From positions 130,062-135,285 of the forward strand of contig NVUN01000001.1 in assembly GCA_002401925.1 (NCBI GenBank): DNA of 5,224 nucleotides. Reading direction: 5' to 3'. The notes under the pieces were generated by a model. It was given only the letters and a program-made list of their open reading frames with translations. It had not been told where the DNA came from and did not search any database. Below, piece by piece: positions 1 to 5,224 of this stretch. Origin of the DNA: Candidatus Kaiserbacteria bacterium. Lineage in GTDB: Bacteria; Patescibacteriota; Minisyncoccia; Phycocordibacterales; UBA2100. Position 1 is the stretch's first letter. Every line of letters begins with the position of its first letter. Made by a program: the position numbers and the translations under genes.

Positions 1-29
1 TCTTTAACCCATGTACGTAGCTGTTCCAT
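1..29 (-). CDS. 5' end of an unidentified gene downstream of proS (partial)
   Basis: An ATG at 27-29 on the minus strand opens a frame reading MEQLRTWVK before the window ends. It starts one base after the proS stop codon (TAA at 31-33), a spacing typical of translationally coupled operon genes. An AGGAG lies at 46-50 inside proS, but 16 bases from the ATG is too far for a normal Shine-Dalgarno site. Nine residues cannot identify a family. In Bacillus the gene after proS is polC, but nothing here is long enough to test that. The existence of the gene is inferred from the open frame and the spacing only. Confidence 0.45.
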
Positions 30-30
30 A

Positions 31-1287
31 TTAATCGTTGAGTAACTCCTGCTCATGTGCAAAAGTTGATACGCCAGTTGCTCGTGCCACTACTTCATAC
101 TCCCCTGAGGCAAGTGTTTTTTCACTCACAATAATTCGTTTTGGAATACCAATCAGGTCGGCATCTGCAAATTTCTGTCCAGCACGAACATCACGATCAT
201 CATAAAGCACTGATATGTCGCGTGTCTCCATAGAAGCAAAGAGGCGTTCTGCGTCTGCACGCACCTCTTCATTACCATTATCGAGCACGATAAGGTGATA
301 TTCGAATGGCGCAACTGCTTCATTCCACACAATTCCCTTTTCATCAGAAAACTTTTCTACGAGCACACCCATGAGACGAGTGATACCAATACCATACGAA
401 CCTAACCATACAGGTATCTTCTTCCCTTCTTCGTTTTTGTATTCAACTCCAAGCTCTGCACATTTGCCAGTACCAAAGTTAAATATATTACCTACCTCAG
501 CTGTGTTCACTTTTTCAAGTTCGTCTCTGGTAACTCCTAACTCTTTGAGAGTTTCATCGTTAAGCACCTCTTCATTTATGGCGATATTTTTCTCACGATT
601 AATATAGATCACATCTTCCCCAGTTTCTACGATCGTTTGGAACTCATGACTAAACTTTGTGAAAGAACCACCATCAGCAAAAGTAACAAATGTATCCTCC
701 CCTATACCAATGCGCTTAAATATTCGCTTGTACGCTTCAATTGTTTTGCTATAAAATTCATCATGCTCTTCTTTATCACTTGAAAACGAATACATATCCT
801 TCATGATAAATTCCCGTCCGCGCATAATCCCACTCTTTGCGCGTAACTCATTACGCAGTTTGGTTTGGAATTGATATACGTATGTAGGTAGATCTCGAAA
901 GCTTGAGATGTAGTTACGCATCATGTTCGCAATAGGCTCTTCATGTGACCAACCAAAGCCAACTTCACCGCCTGCATGTAGTTTTGATTTAAACCACACA
1001 TCAACTTCCTTATCCTCCCATCGGTTTGTTTTCGCCCAAAGTTCTTTGCGCTGAAGTGTCGTCATGATGAGCTCTTGCCCACCGAGAACATTCATCTCCT
1101 CTCGTACTATATTTTTAATTTTTTCGATTACACGAATTCCTAATGGTAGGTATGCATATACTCCCGCCATCTCTTTGTGTATATAACCACCTTGAATAAG
1201 TAGTTGTGCATTTTTAGATACTTCATCACTCGGAGCCTCTTTGCGTGTCTTAGTAAATAGGTTGCTTTGACGAAGTGTAGTGTTCAT
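31..1287 (-). CDS. proS: Prolyl-tRNA synthetase, short form lacking the editing insertion
   Basis: Class II aminoacyl-tRNA synthetase that activates proline with ATP and loads it on tRNA-Pro in the cytoplasm. From the ATG at 1287 it is 418 residues. Numbering from that start, a motif 1 region lies around 33-66 (LPLGIRV, then IVREEM). The substrate-loop motif is SHEE near 114-117, where most relatives have THEE. Motif 2 spans about 146-168 (RNELR, then MRGREFIMKDMYSF), and motif 3 about 296-311 (GSYGIGITRLMG). A C-terminal anticodon-binding domain contains YDDRDVRAGQKFADADLIG near 362-380. Only about 80 residues separate motif 2 from motif 3, so the roughly 180-residue INS domain that deacylates Ala-tRNA-Pro in E. 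coli-type enzymes (about 570 residues) is absent. The frame extends upstream to an ATG at 1296 and a TTG at 1308. The ATG at 1287 is preferred because the residues before it are non-conserved and a -10-like box overlaps them. There is no Shine-Dalgarno sequence. Identity is very sure; the start is moderately sure. Confidence 0.96.
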   Translation of the reverse strand: MNTTLRQSNLFTKTRKEAPSDEVSKNAQLLIQGGYIHKEMAGVYAYLPLGIRVIEKIKNIVREEMNVLGGQELIMTTLQRKELWAKTNRWEDKEVDVWFKSKLHAGGEVGFGWSHEEPIANMMRNYISSFRDLPTYVYQFQTKLRNELRAKSGIMRGREFIMKDMYSFSSDKEEHDEFYSKTIEAYKRIFKRIGIGEDTFVTFADGGSFTKFSHEFQTIVETGEDVIYINREKNIAINEEVLNDETLKELGVTRDELEKVNTAEVGNIFNFGTGKCAELGVEYKNEEGKKIPVWLGSYGIGITRLMGVLVEKFSDEKGIVWNEAVAPFEYHLIVLDNGNEEVRADAERLFASMETRDISVLYDDRDVRAGQKFADADLIGIPKRIIVSEKTLASGEYEVVARATGVSTFAHEQELLND

Positions 1288-1294
1288 GTGCAAC

Positions 1295-1324
1295 ATAATA
1301 ACAAACAAGGCTTGAGTGGCGCAA
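1295..1324 (-). promoter_or_regulatory. Candidate promoter for proS, nearly leaderless
   Basis: On the minus strand TTGCGC (1319-1324) and TATTAT (1295-1300) are separated by 18 bases. The -10 matches the sigma-70 consensus at five of six positions, and the -35 at three. Transcription starting about seven or eight bases after the -10 would begin at or next to the ATG at 1287. This would explain the missing Shine-Dalgarno sequence. The 84-base gap after the protease gene is the largest on this strand, which leaves room for a promoter. The match could be chance in AT-rich DNA. Confidence 0.35.
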
Positions 1325-1371
1325 GTTTAGATACAGTGGTATAGATTGATTTTTTTGGGAATAAAATAGCT

Positions 1372-2481
1372 CTACGAGAAAATACGTGCAATATCGTGAT
1401 ACGTGACAATGACCATTAATACGATAAGTAGTGTAAATCCAATAACATTGAAGGCTGTAGAGATCTTAGGGCTGATAGGACGCCGTATAATAGCCTCAAT
1501 AGCAACAAACAAGAGACGTCCACCATCCAGTGCCGGAAGTGGAATAAGATTAATTACTGCGAGGTTGATTGATATGAAAGCGGTAAAGTACATGAGATAC
1601 ACTAGCCCTACTGAAGAAGCGTCTCCAACTAACCCAGCGATACCAATAGGGCCGGCAACCTGATCCCACTGTGCGGATCCGGTGACTATAGATATAAGAA
1701 AGTTAGCTAATCCTGAACCTACTGTTTGTAATGCGGTGAGTGTACTTACTGCACCCTGCCAAATCGCTTGAGGTAACGACAGAGACCTGTTCGCAACAAG
1801 TGCCATGGCAATACCTACAGCTGGTGTTCCTGGACTATCAGCAAGTACTCCATGTGCTGGCGTGAGACTAACCTCTTCAACTTCTTGAGTCTCTCTATCT
1901 CGTATATATGAGAGTGTCATTGTTTGGCCACCTCTCTCACTAATGAATGTTGCAGCAACACTTGGTAGTAACTCAGTTAACTCTTGATCTGTAGTTCGCA
2001 GTCCCACAATCTCATCGCCGGCGATAAGTCCAATAGCGTTTGCAGGAGAACCTGCAACAACTGAACTCACAATAAGACGTGCATCAAGCCCGACTGCTTC
2101 GGACTCATCAATTGCGGTTGGTGCACCCATCATGAGAGTTGCACTAAACAAGAACCACGCAAACAAAATGTTGAAAAGTATACCAGCAAGCAATACTGCA
2201 GCCTGCGCCCATCGCGACTTATATATAAATGCCTGTTTTCTCTCTTCCGGAGTATAGTCGTAGTCGTGGCTCTCACCAAAGATACGTACAAACCCACCGA
2301 ATGGTAACCAGTTCAGTGTATAGGTTGTTCCTCCCCATGTTCCGAGTGCTAATGCTCGTGGTGGGTATCCAACACCAAATTCCTCTACCTTAATACCAAA
2401 GAATTTTGCCACCAGAAAGTGACCAAGTTCATGAACAATGATAAGGACTATAAGTACTACGAAAAAAAGAATAAATGACAT
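1372..2481 (-). CDS. rseP: Membrane site-2 metalloprotease, M50 family (RseP/RasP type)
   Basis: Intramembrane zinc protease of the site-2 protease family. Relatives cut membrane-anchored anti-sigma factors and remnant signal peptides within the membrane. The 369-residue protein has a first membrane segment at about 2-16 running into the HELGH zinc site (17-21, catalytic E18). GGFVRIFGE (62-70) is the conserved loop of the family. A second membrane segment lies at about 93-117, and a single PDZ domain at about 133-208 contains GSPANAIGLIAGDEI (144-158). GPIGIAGLVG (277-286) follows, then a third segment carrying NLIPLPALDGG (311-321, third zinc ligand D319) and a last segment at about 345-361. 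E. coli RseP is longer (about 450 residues) with two PDZ domains; one PDZ is the Bacillus RasP arrangement. It begins 27 bases after frr, with no clear Shine-Dalgarno sequence, and ends in TAG. All catalytic residues are present. The substrate is unknown. Confidence 0.95.
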   Translation of the reverse strand: MSFILFFVVLIVLIIVHELGHFLVAKFFGIKVEEFGVGYPPRALALGTWGGTTYTLNWLPFGGFVRIFGESHDYDYTPEERKQAFIYKSRWAQAAVLLAGILFNILFAWFLFSATLMMGAPTAIDESEAVGLDARLIVSSVVAGSPANAIGLIAGDEIVGLRTTDQELTELLPSVAATFISERGGQTMTLSYIRDRETQEVEEVSLTPAHGVLADSPGTPAVGIAMALVANRSLSLPQAIWQGAVSTLTALQTVGSGLANFLISIVTGSAQWDQVAGPIGIAGLVGDASSVGLVYLMYFTAFISINLAVINLIPLPALDGGRLLFVAIEAIIRRPISPKISTAFNVIGFTLLIVLMVIVTYHDIARIFS

Positions 2482-2508
2482 AAAATTTAGCAGTATTTAA
2501 GATTGATA

Positions 2509-3057
2509 TTATTGGCTTATCTCCTCTTCCTTTTTTTTGAAAAGATCTTCGAGTGTTGAGTTTCCTGCGTCGATAAGTTTCTGTAGTTCGTCTTTACTAC
2601 CAAATTTATCATCTTCGCTCATCTCACCGTTTTTTTCCTTTGTCTGGATATCTCCCCATGCTTCTTCACGATATCCGCGAAGACTTTGTCGTGCATCTTC
2701 AAGTTTTTCCTTTCCGATTTTAATAAGTGAGGTACGACGTTCAGTGGTAAGTTCAGGGAACGAAACACGTACTCCTTTATCATCTGTCGAAATACCTACG
2801 CCAAAGTTTGCGTTAGTAATAGCCTTTTCTATATCTTTTACCTGACTGGCATCCCATGGAGTAACACGAAGCGTACGTGCGTCTTCTACACCAATGTTGG
2901 CCGCTTGATTAAGTGGTATCCGAGAACCATAACTTTCAATCTGAATTGAATCGAGAAGCGTCGGTGTGGCACGTCCAGTACGTAGCCCTTGATATTCTTT
3001 ACGTAACCAATCTTCACCCTCTGATATTTTTTGTTGTAATGTTTTAAAATCGTACAT
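2509..3057 (-). CDS. frr: Ribosome recycling factor
   Basis: Ribosome recycling factor, which works with EF-G to split the post-termination ribosome so that its subunits can be reused. It has 182 residues, against about 185 in most bacteria, and aligns end to end by eye with the E. coli protein. LRTGRATPTLLD (25-36) lies at the end of the first long helix. Then come DARTLRVTPWD (59-69), the hinge and small domain, and VRVSFPELTTERR (96-108). The helical part contains ARQSLRGYREEA (122-133), where R130 probably corresponds to the functionally important R132 of E. coli. The C-terminal helix holds SEDDKFGSKDELQKLID (147-163). It starts 35 bases after the clamp-loader gene and has no Shine-Dalgarno sequence, but a -10-like box lies just upstream. 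The protease gene follows it directly. In most bacteria frr follows tsf and pyrH, which are not next to it here. Confidence 0.97.
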   Translation of the reverse strand: MYDFKTLQQKISEGEDWLRKEYQGLRTGRATPTLLDSIQIESYGSRIPLNQAANIGVEDARTLRVTPWDASQVKDIEKAITNANFGVGISTDDKGVRVSFPELTTERRTSLIKIGKEKLEDARQSLRGYREEAWGDIQTKEKNGEMSEDDKFGSKDELQKLIDAGNSTLEDLFKKKEEEISQ

Positions 3058-3063
3058 AATGTA

Positions 3064-3092
3064 AGTATATCGTATTATTTCTAAATTGCGTA
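3064..3092 (-). promoter_or_regulatory. Candidate promoter for frr, possibly leaderless
   Basis: In the 35-base gap before frr, the minus strand carries TATACT at 3064-3069, a five of six match to the -10 consensus. A start seven bases downstream falls exactly on the A of the frr ATG (3057). The matching -35 position (3087-3092, TACGCA) is poor. No Shine-Dalgarno sequence is present in the gap. The call rests on one AT-rich hexamer plus its spacing, so chance is a real alternative. Confidence 0.3.
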
Positions 3093-3740
3093 TTAAAGAG
3101 TGGGTAATGTCACTGCAACACTCTCAAGCAAGACCTTCAATGAAGCACCTTTGTCTCGCAGTACACGGCGTGCATCAATAATATGAGCTACCACTTGTGG
3201 ATGAGTACGATGCACACCTGTTGTGTAGAGCTGCGTCTCAATACTTTGTAAGAGTACTTCGGCAGCACGCACATCTCTCTCCTTAATAATTGACTCAAGT
3301 AGAGCAATTCTCTGCGCGGGTGTCGCTGCCAGGAAAGCAATACCTTCGTCAGACGTCGTATTATTTTTTGCATCAATAAACCAAACTCGCGAACGCAGAG
3401 TCGGTAAAATATTACGCACATCTGCAAGTACTAGGAAAAAGTGAGTACGTTCTGGAGGCTCCTCAAAAAGCTTTAGTAATGCATTCTGTGCTTCCCTCGT
3501 GCAAGATCCCACATGACAGATAAAAAGCTGCCTTCCGAGTGAGCGCATATTCGCCAAGTGCACTAATTCCCTACTGTCGTCTATTCCTAATGAATCAAAT
3601 TTACGTACATGTATCTCAGCAGTATTGTGTGCAGTAGTTAGTTTTTGCCGCACAGCATCAAACACCCCTGCATCATCTTCAATAATATATGCGTGATGTA
3701 AATTTGCAGTATCTATCACCTGAAGGTGCTCCATAGTCAT
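3093..3740 (-). CDS. holB: DNA polymerase III clamp-loader subunit, delta'-like, short form
   Basis: A 215-residue protein of the clamp-loader AAA+ family, the complex that loads the sliding clamp onto DNA during replication. The family signature is in the middle: AQNALLKLFEEPPERTHFFLV (84-104) followed by ILPTLRSRVWFI (111-122). The clamp-loader SRC motif reads SRV here (117-119). HAYIIEDD (16-23) occupies the place where the P-loop segment would begin, but no GxxGxGK Walker A sequence follows and there is no zinc-binding cysteine cluster. The protein is therefore unlikely to hydrolyse ATP, which is also true of E. coli delta'. It is far shorter than E. coli delta' (334 residues), and most of the C-terminal collar domain seems missing or divergent. 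The ATG at 3738-3740 overlaps the mreB stop as TAATG, suggesting coupled translation. A second ATG two codons later is also possible. It could be labelled simply a DnaX/HolB-family protein. Confidence 0.82.
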   Translation of the reverse strand: MTMEHLQVIDTANLHHAYIIEDDAGVFDAVRQKLTTAHNTAEIHVRKFDSLGIDDSRELVHLANMRSLGRQLFICHVGSCTREAQNALLKLFEEPPERTHFFLVLADVRNILPTLRSRVWFIDAKNNTTSDEGIAFLAATPAQRIALLESIIKERDVRAAEVLLQSIETQLYTTGVHRTHPQVVAHIIDARRVLRDKGASLKVLLESVAVTLPTL

Positions 3741-4756
3741 TAGTGTTTAGAGATAATAGCCTTCTTGTATACATCAAGGTGCTGCAGTGCAATACCTGTC
3801 CCCTTGGCCACACTATATAGTGCGTCATCGGCAAGTGTTGCCTTTACTCCAGTCCGGCGATACACGAGCTCAGGTAGGTTACGCAACTGGCTTGATCCTC
3901 CTGACATAGTAATACCGTTGTCGATAATATCAGCTGCCAACTCTGGTGGTGTTTCTTGAAGTACATCTCTAATTGCCTTAACAATTTCTCGTAGTTCGCG
4001 TCCGATGGCTTTTACAACCTCGTTAGTACTAAGCTCAACTGAACGTGGAAGTCCAGTAAGGTAATCTCGCCCTTTTACTGTCATGACTAGTTCGTCTTCA
4101 AGTGGAATGGCAGAACCGATTTGCATTTTTACATCCTCTGCGGTCTTATCGCCAATAGCGAGGTTAAATGTTTTTTTGATGTGTGCAGTAATAGCCTCAT
4201 CGATGCGATTACCAGCACACTTTACTGATGTAGATGCAACAATACCTCCGAGAGAGATCACAGCAACGTCAGTGGTTCCACCGCCAATATCAACAATCAT
4301 ATTTCCCTGTGCTTCGTGAATTGGTATACCTGCACCAATAGCTGCAAGAATAGGTTCTTTAACTACCTGTGCCGTTTTTGCTCCTGCCTTTATAGCAGCT
4401 TCTATAACAGCACGGCGCTCAGCTGAAGTAACTCCAGCAGGAACTGAGATCATGACGTCAGGACGAAATATACTCCACCAGCTAGTAGCCTTACGCATGT
4501 AGTAGCGAAGCATGGCCTCAGTAACACGGTAGTCAGCGATGACTCCATCTTTCATTGGTCTATACGCCACGATGTCATCTGGTGTACGCCCAATCATTTC
4601 CTTCGCCTCGTCTCCCACTGCAAGAATTCTGTTTTCTTGTTCAGAAACAGCCACTACTGATGGCTCACGTAGTACTACACCCTTTCCAGGAACAAAGATA
4701 AGAGTGTAAGTAGTTCCTAGATCAATACCGAGTTTTGGTTTCCATAAAAATCCCAT
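3740..4756 (-). CDS. mreB: Rod shape-determining actin-like protein MreB
   Basis: A bacterial actin that polymerises along the inner membrane with ATP and guides side-wall peptidoglycan synthesis. It has 338 residues, normal for the family. The N-terminus MGFLW is hydrophobic and could insert in the membrane. Nucleotide-site motifs are visible: phosphate 1 GIDLGTTYT (10-18), VPAGVTSAERRA (105-116), EP (134-135), phosphate 2 DIGGGTTD (156-163) and GNRIDEAI (182-189). TAEDVKMQIGSA (205-216), GRDYLTGLP (229-237) and the adenosine motif GITMSGGSSQLRNL (281-294) follow. The last usually reads like TGGGALL in MreB, so SGGSSQL is a variant. FtsA and DnaK are excluded by the length and by the IGSA and TGLP motifs. 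mreC and mreD do not follow; the clamp-loader gene does, with a one-base overlap. There is no Shine-Dalgarno sequence before the ATG. It is the first gene of the minus-strand series. Confidence 0.96.
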   Translation of the reverse strand: MGFLWKPKLGIDLGTTYTLIFVPGKGVVLREPSVVAVSEQENRILAVGDEAKEMIGRTPDDIVAYRPMKDGVIADYRVTEAMLRYYMRKATSWWSIFRPDVMISVPAGVTSAERRAVIEAAIKAGAKTAQVVKEPILAAIGAGIPIHEAQGNMIVDIGGGTTDVAVISLGGIVASTSVKCAGNRIDEAITAHIKKTFNLAIGDKTAEDVKMQIGSAIPLEDELVMTVKGRDYLTGLPRSVELSTNEVVKAIGRELREIVKAIRDVLQETPPELAADIIDNGITMSGGSSQLRNLPELVYRRTGVKATLADDALYSVAKGTGIALQHLDVYKKAIISKH

Positions 4757-4764
4757 ATAGCGTG

Positions 4765-4793
4765 ATTGTACTTTGTTACGAGCATTTTACCAA
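4765..4793 (-). promoter_or_regulatory. Candidate sigma-70-type promoter for mreB and the genes after it
   Basis: On the minus strand TTGGTA (4788-4793) and TACAAT (4765-4770) are 17 bases apart. They match the consensus at four and five of six positions. Transcription would begin near 4758, giving a leader of zero to about two bases before the mreB ATG at 4756. Its place in the divergent gap, the optimal spacing and the absence of a Shine-Dalgarno sequence all fit. It is the best of the three near-leaderless candidates in this window. Confidence 0.5.
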
Positions 4794-4798
4794 ATATG

Positions 4799-4827
4799 TT
4801 TACGTTTACTCCTCTCTGTGGCATAGT
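4799..4827 (+). promoter_or_regulatory. Candidate promoter for the small plus-strand gene
   Basis: TTTACG (4799-4804) and CATAGT (4822-4827) are 17 bases apart. The -10 is preceded by TGG, which resembles an extended -10 element. Each hexamer matches consensus at four of six positions. The expected start is near 4834, giving a leader of about 35 bases that includes the Shine-Dalgarno sequence. The box lies a few bases from the mreB -35, so the two divergent promoters would be back to back. Confidence 0.35.
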
Positions 4828-4852
4828 AATTGCAGATTTTCGTGATTTTAGA

Positions 4853-4858
4853 AAGGAG
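4853..4858 (+). promoter_or_regulatory. Strong Shine-Dalgarno sequence of the small plus-strand gene
   Basis: AAGGAG within AGAAAGGAGAT, ten bases before the ATG at 4869. It is the only near-perfect anti-16S match at a gene start in the window, and it fixes the start of the 81-codon gene. Confidence 0.8.
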
Positions 4859-4868
4859 ATTTCATTAA

Positions 4869-5114
4869 ATGAAATACATCGATTTAGAATTATCCAATAA
4901 AGCGATCGGACAGCTCTCTACAATGATATTGGAACTGTGTGGTTCAGAAATTGAACGTTACGAATTAGTTGGCCAAATTACGGTAAAAGAGCTGGACTGC
5001 AATGAGCTAGAGCTGACTGCTTCGATTGAAGGCACAACTTTCACAAGAAGCGTGACCATCAAATCAGGCGAATGGTCTGTAAAAAGTGCCGGCGCAAACG
5101 ATACTGTTCATTAA
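4869..5114 (+). CDS. Small acidic protein of unknown function
   Basis: An 81-residue protein that I do not recognise. It is probably real because it has a strong Shine-Dalgarno sequence at good spacing, a plausible promoter and an intrinsic terminator starting within a few bases of its TAA. Together these form a complete single-gene unit divergent from mreB. The sequence is acidic (about 13 Asp/Glu against 7 Lys/Arg) and has no signal peptide or membrane segment. Residues 10-30 look helical. Residues 33-73 look like a run of short beta strands (GQITVKEL, ELELTASI, TFTRSVTI, EWSVKS). It has two cysteines (C24 and C44), not arranged as a metal site. A small soluble alpha+beta domain is the most that can be inferred. 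Next to mreB it could affect the cell envelope, but adjacency alone is weak evidence. Confidence 0.75.
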   Translation: MKYIDLELSNKAIGQLSTMILELCGSEIERYELVGQITVKELDCNELELTASIEGTTFTRSVTIKSGEWSVKSAGANDTVH

Positions 5115-5118
5115 TCTA

Positions 5119-5150
5119 AAAGGGCGACTCTATGAGTCGCCCTTTCTATT
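5119..5150 (+). terminator. Intrinsic terminator after the small plus-strand gene
   Basis: A perfect 12-base-pair inverted repeat, 5119-5130 against 5134-5145, encloses a three-base loop (TAT at 5131-5133). The core GGGCGACTC is strongly GC-rich compared with its surroundings. The right arm ends in TTT and continues CTATTT, a moderate U tract. The stem begins only four bases after the TAA at 5112-5114. The left arm starts with AAA, so the hairpin could also act weakly on minus-strand transcripts. Confidence 0.85.
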
Positions 5151-5177
5151 TGATAAAAAAATTGCTTTAATTGAATT

Positions 5178-5183
5178 AGGAAG
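5178..5183 (+). promoter_or_regulatory. Probable Shine-Dalgarno sequence of the partial gene at the right edge
   Basis: AGGAAG, with the AGGA core six bases before the ATG at 5188. It supports a real start there. Confidence 0.45.
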
Positions 5184-5187
5184 AAAA

Positions 5188-5224
5188 ATGCAAAGCAAGA
5201 ACGACGTAAGAAGTATGTACTCGC
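5188..5224 (+). CDS. 5' end of an unidentified plus-strand gene (partial)
   Basis: An ATG at 5188-5190 opens a frame reading MQSKNDVRSMYS to the window edge with no stop. An AGGA sequence lies six bases upstream, and the terminator of the previous gene ends about 40 bases before the start, so a new transcription unit could begin in this AT-rich gap. No good promoter pair was found there. Twelve residues are too few to assign a family. Confidence 0.45.
   Translation, partial: MQSKNDVRSMYS

Noticed and set aside
1..29. Partial left-edge gene as polC, by analogy with Bacillus gene order after proS
   Set aside because: Nine residues cannot support a family assignment.
46..50. AGGAG as the ribosome site of the partial gene at the left edge
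   Set aside because: It is 16 bases from the ATG, and the in-frame codon at normal spacing is ATT, an unlikely start.
371..607. Open frame on the plus strand inside proS
   Set aside because: It lies wholly opposite a highly conserved gene, has a low-complexity Ser/Pro-rich translation and no ribosome site. It is a shadow of the coding strand.
1403..1663. Open frame on the plus strand inside the protease gene
   Set aside because: It is antisense to the conserved C-terminal membrane region, with no start signals and no recognisable motif.
2537..2845. Plus-strand frame of 102 codons opposite frr
   Set aside because: Its Ser-rich translation mirrors the Lys/Glu-rich helices of the ribosome recycling factor, and frr is certain.
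3188..3427. Alternative minus-strand frame inside the clamp-loader gene
   Set aside because: The overlapping frame carries the clear clamp-loader motifs, while this one shows none.
4083..4319. Plus-strand frame opposite mreB
   Set aside because: It is antisense to the phosphate 2 region of mreB and has no supporting signals.
31..4756. UGA recoding, as in some Patescibacteria
   Set aside because: All genes reach family-typical ends under the standard code with TAA or TAG stops, and no gene needs UGA read-through.
5154..5176. Promoter for the right-edge partial gene using TTGATA and TTTAAT
   Set aside because: The two hexamers are only ten bases apart, too close for a sigma-70 promoter, and no better pair is visible.

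Overview
The window looks like a piece of a streamlined bacterial chromosome, most likely from a Candidate Phyla Radiation (Patescibacteria) lineage, perhaps a parcubacterium. This placement is inference from four things: very tight packing, a prolyl-tRNA synthetase too short for the usual editing insertion, a very small clamp-loader subunit, and a gene order in which lipid and isoprenoid genes normally found between frr and the site-2 protease gene are absent. All ORFs are full length under the standard bacterial code. The stops are TAA or TAG, and there is no sign of UGA recoding.

Layout: on the minus strand, read from about 4756 down to 1, lie mreB (actin-like shape protein), a delta'-type DNA polymerase III clamp-loader gene (holB-like, overlapping mreB by one base), frr (ribosome recycling factor), an M50 site-2 protease gene (rseP/rasP type), proS (prolyl-tRNA synthetase) and the first nine codons of a further gene that leaves the window at base 1. 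Gaps between these genes are 1 to 84 bases, so they are probably largely co-transcribed. On the plus strand, 112 bases from mreB and divergent to it, is an 81-codon gene of unknown function with a strong Shine-Dalgarno sequence, a candidate promoter and a near-perfect intrinsic terminator. After the terminator, another plus-strand reading frame begins at 5188 and runs off the end.

Functionally the minus-strand genes are housekeeping: cell shape, replication, ribosome recycling, regulated intramembrane proteolysis and tRNA charging. They form a cluster by position, not one pathway. The order frr, M50 protease, proS matches the frr-uppS-cdsA-dxr-rasP-proS order of Bacillus with the three middle genes removed.

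The least ordinary signal is in the start regions. The complete minus-strand genes have no convincing Shine-Dalgarno sequence at their starts, and mreB, frr and proS each have a -10-like hexamer ending 7 to 9 bases before the ATG. This suggests leaderless or nearly leaderless transcripts. The plus-strand genes have ordinary Shine-Dalgarno sequences. No tRNA, rRNA, mobile element, CRISPR array or clearly new multi-gene system was seen.
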